Below are positions 61,152 to 64,000 of a stretch of 64,000 nt of DNA, piece by piece. Numbering within the stretch: the first letter of the stretch is position 1; every line of letters begins with the position of its first letter. Made by a program: the position numbers and the translations under genes. Under the pieces are notes generated by a model, which saw nothing but the letters and a program-made list of their open reading frames with translations, was not told the origin of the DNA and did not search any database. The DNA comes from Anaerolineae bacterium (GTDB taxonomy: Bacteria > Chloroflexota > Anaerolineae > Promineifilales > Promineifilaceae): positions 88,606-152,605 of the forward strand of contig JAHDWL010000004.1 of the NCBI GenBank assembly GCA_023384355.1, written 5' to 3'.

Positions 61152-63545
61152 TTAGTTCCGCAACGGCTTGCCCGTCTGTAGCATGTGCATCATACGCTCG
61201 CGAGTCTTCTCCTCGCCAAGCAAGGACAGAAACGCTTCACGTTCGAGGTCGAGAATATACCAGGGATCGACCCAGGCGGGAGCGCTGATGTCGCCGCCGG
61301 TGAGGACATAGGCCAGCTTGCCGGCAACCTTGGCATCGTGCTCCGAGGCATAGCCACCCCAATTCAGCGAGCGAACGCCCAACTTGAGCGCGAATAGCGC
61401 ATCCCGGCCGGCAGCATAGACCTTCTCCACTTCCGGAGGCCGAACCCCCGCCGCCACGAGCTGTAACGCCCGTGCCTTGGCTTTGGCCAGTCGATGATCG
61501 CTGTTCATCACGATGGTGTCCTGCATCGTCAGATACCCCAGGCTGCGCGCTTCCCAGGCACTCGTGCCTACTTTGGCCAGGGCGATTTGCTCGAAGGCTT
61601 CCTGAAGCGGCGGCAATACGTCGGCGTTGGCCGTCCGCATGGTTGGATTCACCTTGCGACGAATAACTTCCTTGCAACCACCACCGGCCGGGATCAGCCC
61701 GACGCCGAATTCCACCAACCCCATGTACGTCTCGTGGTCGGCCGCTGCTTCCCATCCGGCCATCGCCATCTCGACGCCGCCGCCGAGAGCCATCTGGTGG
61801 GGAGCGGTAACAACCGGCTTGGGCGCATGACGAAGCTTGAACGTAGCCGTCTGGAGAGCCTTGATCATCTTGTCGAGGGCATCGAAATGACCGGAGGCAG
61901 CAGCGACACCCACTGCAAAGAGATTCGCCCCCGCGCAGAAATGCTCGCCGTTGTTCCCGATGACCAGCGCGTCGAAATCATTATCAAGCCGTTCGAGCGC
62001 CTTGAATGCCATGTCGATAATATCCTGATCGATGGCGTTCATCTTGGCGTGAAACTCAAACAACGCGACGCCATCCCCCATATCGAGGAGACTGGCGCTC
62101 TCGTTATGCTCAACAGTCTTGCCGGCCGCATGCAGATCGCTCACCAGGATGATGTTTTTGTCCACGACCGCACTGCCATAAGACTTCGTGTTGAAATCAT
62201 AGACTTGCCGCGCGCCGTTTGTCTTGTAGAAGGATTCGTGGCCGGCTTCCAGCATTTCCTTCACCCAGGGCGCGACGGTCAGCCCGGCAGTCTCCATCTT
62301 CGCCGCCGTTTCGGCCACCCCCAACATATCCCACATCTCGAACGGGCCTGCCTCGTGGCTGAATCCCCAGCGCATGGCGTCATCAACATCGGAAAGCTTG
62401 TAGGCGATCTCCGGCGCGACATAGGCTGCGTAGGCAAAACCAAAGTAAAGAAGGTCCCGGATGTAATTAGCAGCCCTGTCGTCGAACGTCAACAGTTTGC
62501 GCACCCGCTCGCCGAGGTCTCCAATGTTCCGCACGGCTCCAACAGAATCAAACCGAACTTTCGGCGACGGTTCATACTCCATCGTCTGGGGGTTGAGCGT
62601 CCAGAACTCCCGCGCGCCGTTGACCCGCTCTTGCTTATAGAACCCCTGTCCTACCTTGTTACCCAGCCATTTCTTTTCGAGCATGGCAGTCATCAGGACG
62701 CTCGTTTTTTCGGGTCGAAGCATTTCGCGGTACGCGTCGTGGGGCACGGCATCGTACAGATTATTATTCACGTGAGCCATGACATCCAGCCCGACGAGGT
62801 CGAGGAGGCGGTAGGTCGCCGTTTTTGGGCGGCCGATGGTCGGGCCGGTGATCGCGTCCACTTCGGCGATGGAATAGCCGTTCTGGAGCGCATGCTCAAG
62901 TCCATAGGAGGAGGCGACAGCGAAGAAGCGGTTACCGATGAAGTTCGGCGTATCCTTGCACACCACAACGCCCTTGCCCAACACCTCGGAGCCGAACTGC
63001 TTCATGAAGTCAGTGACATCCTTTGCGGTGTCGTCAGTCGGGATGATCTCCAGCAACTTGAGGTAGCGGGGCGGGTTGAAAAAGTGGGTACCCAGGAAAT
63101 GGGCTTTGAACTCAGACGAACGCCCGGCTGCGATCTGACCGATGGGGATGCCGGAAGTATTGCTGCTGACGATGGCGGTCGGCTTGCGAATCGCCTCCAG
63201 CCGCTCCATGAGCGCTTGCTTGGGCGCAAGCTGCTCGATGATCACCTCGATGATCCAGTCACAATCCGCCAGCTTGTCGAAATCATCTTCGAGGTTGCCG
63301 AGCGTGATCAGATCGCCGCGATCCGCGCGGGCCAGGTTCGCCGGACGGGCTTTCGTCATTCGGTCATAGAGGGAGTTGATGATCCTGTTGCGTGCCGCCG
63401 GATCGTTTTTCTCGGCGTCGGTGAGATTGGGAGGAACAATGTCGAGCAGGACGACCGGGATGCCGATATTGGCCAGATGGGCCGCAATACCGCCCCCCAT
63501 CGTCCCCGCTCCGACAATTCCAACCTTGTCAATTCGGTAGGTCAT
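61152..63545 (-). CDS. fadN: 3-hydroxyacyl-CoA dehydrogenase/enoyl-CoA hydratase (FadN-like)
   Basis: 797 residues. The NAD-binding domain (about 1-190) has IVGAGTMGGGIAAHLANIG and the catalytic His in LGTHFFNPPRYLKLLEIIP; the C-terminal 3HCDH domain lies at about 195-400, and the crotonase domain at about 480-690 has EHFCAGANLFAVGV and MALGGGVEMAM. The order, dehydrogenase first and hydratase last, matches FadN of Bacillus rather than E. coli FadB. It works with the thiolase and acyl-CoA dehydrogenase. Confidence 0.94.
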   Translation of the reverse strand: MTYRIDKVGIVGAGTMGGGIAAHLANIGIPVVLLDIVPPNLTDAEKNDPAARNRIINSLYDRMTKARPANLARADRGDLITLGNLEDDFDKLADCDWIIEVIIEQLAPKQALMERLEAIRKPTAIVSSNTSGIPIGQIAAGRSSEFKAHFLGTHFFNPPRYLKLLEIIPTDDTAKDVTDFMKQFGSEVLGKGVVVCKDTPNFIGNRFFAVASSYGLEHALQNGYSIAEVDAITGPTIGRPKTATYRLLDLVGLDVMAHVNNNLYDAVPHDAYREMLRPEKTSVLMTAMLEKKWLGNKVGQGFYKQERVNGAREFWTLNPQTMEYEPSPKVRFDSVGAVRNIGDLGERVRKLLTFDDRAANYIRDLLYFGFAYAAYVAPEIAYKLSDVDDAMRWGFSHEAGPFEMWDMLGVAETAAKMETAGLTVAPWVKEMLEAGHESFYKTNGARQVYDFNTKSYGSAVVDKNIILVSDLHAAGKTVEHNESASLLDMGDGVALFEFHAKMNAIDQDIIDMAFKALERLDNDFDALVIGNNGEHFCAGANLFAVGVAAASGHFDALDKMIKALQTATFKLRHAPKPVVTAPHQMALGGGVEMAMAGWEAAADHETYMGLVEFGVGLIPAGGGCKEVIRRKVNPTMRTANADVLPPLQEAFEQIALAKVGTSAWEARSLGYLTMQDTIVMNSDHRLAKAKARALQLVAAGVRPPEVEKVYAAGRDALFALKLGVRSLNWGGYASEHDAKVAGKLAYVLTGGDISAPAWVDPWYILDLEREAFLSLLGEEKTRERMMHMLQTGKPLRN

Positions 63546-63596
63546 ATGCGCGCTCCTGTAGATATGAACACAACGGCAAGGACACGCGGATAAATG

Positions 63597-63630
63597 AATT
63601 TGACGGAACAGAGGTTTGTTCCGTCAAATT
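63597..63630. repeat. Perfect inverted repeat between acyl-CoA dehydrogenase and fadN
   Basis: AATTTGACGGAACA (63597-63610) is perfectly complementary to TGTTCCGTCAAATT (63617-63630) with a six-base loop. It lies in the 115-base gap between the two genes. It may be a weak attenuator, an mRNA processing hairpin or a protein-binding palindrome. Confidence 0.7.
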
Positions 63631-63660
63631 TCGGTTTATTCGCTTCCTTTCCGTCGCGAT

Positions 63661-64000
63661 TTATTTCAATTCACGGCGAGAATAGCCCAGAATGCTGCGA
63701 GCCACAATCAGTTGGTTGATCTGCTTGGTGCCCTCGTAGATATCGTTGATCTTGGCATCGCGCATCCATTTCTCAACCAGCCATTCGCGGGTATACCCTT
63801 TCGGGCCGAGCAATTCAACCGACTTCTGGGTGATCCATGTTACAGCATCACCGGCACGGTACTTGCACATACTGGCTTCAAGACGATTACTCTCGCCATG
63901 GGCCATGTGCGCAGTCGCTCGCAAGGTGAGTAGCCAGGCACCCTTATACCGGGCTTCCATCTCGATCACATCCCGCTCAACAGCCGTCAGCTCGTGCAAG
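63661..64000 (-). CDS. Acyl-CoA dehydrogenase (C-terminal part; 5' end outside window)
   Basis: Only the last 113 residues are visible; the frame is open at the right edge. The segment GAWLLTLRATAHMAHG, KYRAGDAVTWITQKSVELLG and RDAKINDIYEGTKQINQLIVARSI is the typical C-terminal alpha-helical domain of acyl-CoA dehydrogenases, with the IYEGT motif near the FAD site. It performs the first step of beta-oxidation and is probably cotranscribed with fadN and fadA. Confidence 0.9.
   Translation of the reverse strand, partial: LHELTAVERDVIEMEARYKGAWLLTLRATAHMAHGESNRLEASMCKYRAGDAVTWITQKSVELLGPKGYTREWLVEKWMRDAKINDIYEGTKQINQLIVARSILGYSRRELK

Noticed and set aside
61494-63593. 699-codon open frame on the plus strand
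   Set aside because: It is antisense to the fadN-like gene, has no domain or ribosome binding site, and arises from the GC-rich codon pattern of the real gene.
1-64000. CRISPR arrays, insertion sequences, prophage or integrases
   Set aside because: No repeat-spacer arrays, transposase motifs, attachment sites or phage genes were seen when reading the window.

Overview
The window looks like a chromosomal segment of a Chloroflexota bacterium (Anaerolineae/Ardenticatenia-like; this is an inference from gene content, since no rRNA is present). The support is a Rab-like small GTPase, PAS-cyclase and FHA proteins, PA14/SH3 surface proteins, a topoisomerase I with an extra N-terminal zinc module, a transcobalamin-like B12 capture operon, no outer-membrane or LPS export genes, and frequent TTG starts. 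Gene density is high. I saw no insertion sequence, prophage, integrase or CRISPR array.

Layout. 1-5.5 kb: the end of manA, a small GTPase convergent with a PAS-cyclase, rpsT (UUG start), an orphan response regulator with an atypical receiver, an O-antigen-ligase-like membrane protein and tRNA-Gly(CCC). 5-12 kb: an FhaB/FhaA-like FHA pair, selD (selenide water dikinase, itself a selenoprotein with an in-frame UGA), an M24 aminopeptidase, two GT4 glycosyltransferases and a coiled-coil protein. 12-16 kb: selB and a secreted PA14x3-SH3x2 protein. 16-25 kb: a co-directional run of UPF0316, panB-panE-panC, a sirtuin, a Trm112-like protein, a receiver protein, a GNAT protein, a 913-residue three-domain fusion (threonine-dehydratase-like, 2-hydroxyacid-dehydrogenase-like, SbnI-like free-serine kinase) and an overlapping HAD hydrolase. 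25-34.7 kb, minus strand: a secreted metzincin, topA, manC, dprA, rimM, khpA, rpsP and ffh. 34.8-37.2 kb: metK under a SAM-I riboswitch, and fabI. 37.3-39 kb: proline dehydrogenase and an RmlC-like epimerase. 39-42.5 kb, minus strand: yqeY, pgpH-like, ybeY and dgkA. 42.5-44.8 kb: a methyltransferase, two related lipoproteins and a small membrane protein. 44.9-52.4 kb: a cobalamin-riboswitch-controlled operon encoding two transcobalamin-like surface proteins, an ECF transporter and a cob(I)alamin adenosyltransferase. 52.4-59.9 kb: gpmI, tRNA-Asn, dodecin, deoxynucleoside kinase and assorted enzymes. 59.9-64 kb: a fatty-acid beta-oxidation cluster (thiolase, FadN-like, acyl-CoA dehydrogenase).

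How the genes connect. SelD and SelB, with the in-frame UGA followed by a hairpin, show that the organism makes selenocysteine; selA and selC must lie elsewhere. manA and manC supply GDP-mannose precursors, which fits the two glycosyltransferases, the ligase-like protein and the RmlC-like epimerase in cell-surface glycan synthesis. The B12 operon captures, imports and adenosylates corrinoids. PanB, PanE and PanC make pantothenate for CoA, and the fad cluster uses CoA thioesters.

The most unusual loci are the 913-residue fusion and its HAD partner at 22-25.4 kb, the transcobalamin-like B12 operon at 44.9-52.4 kb, and the Sec-containing selD at 6.4-7.5 kb.
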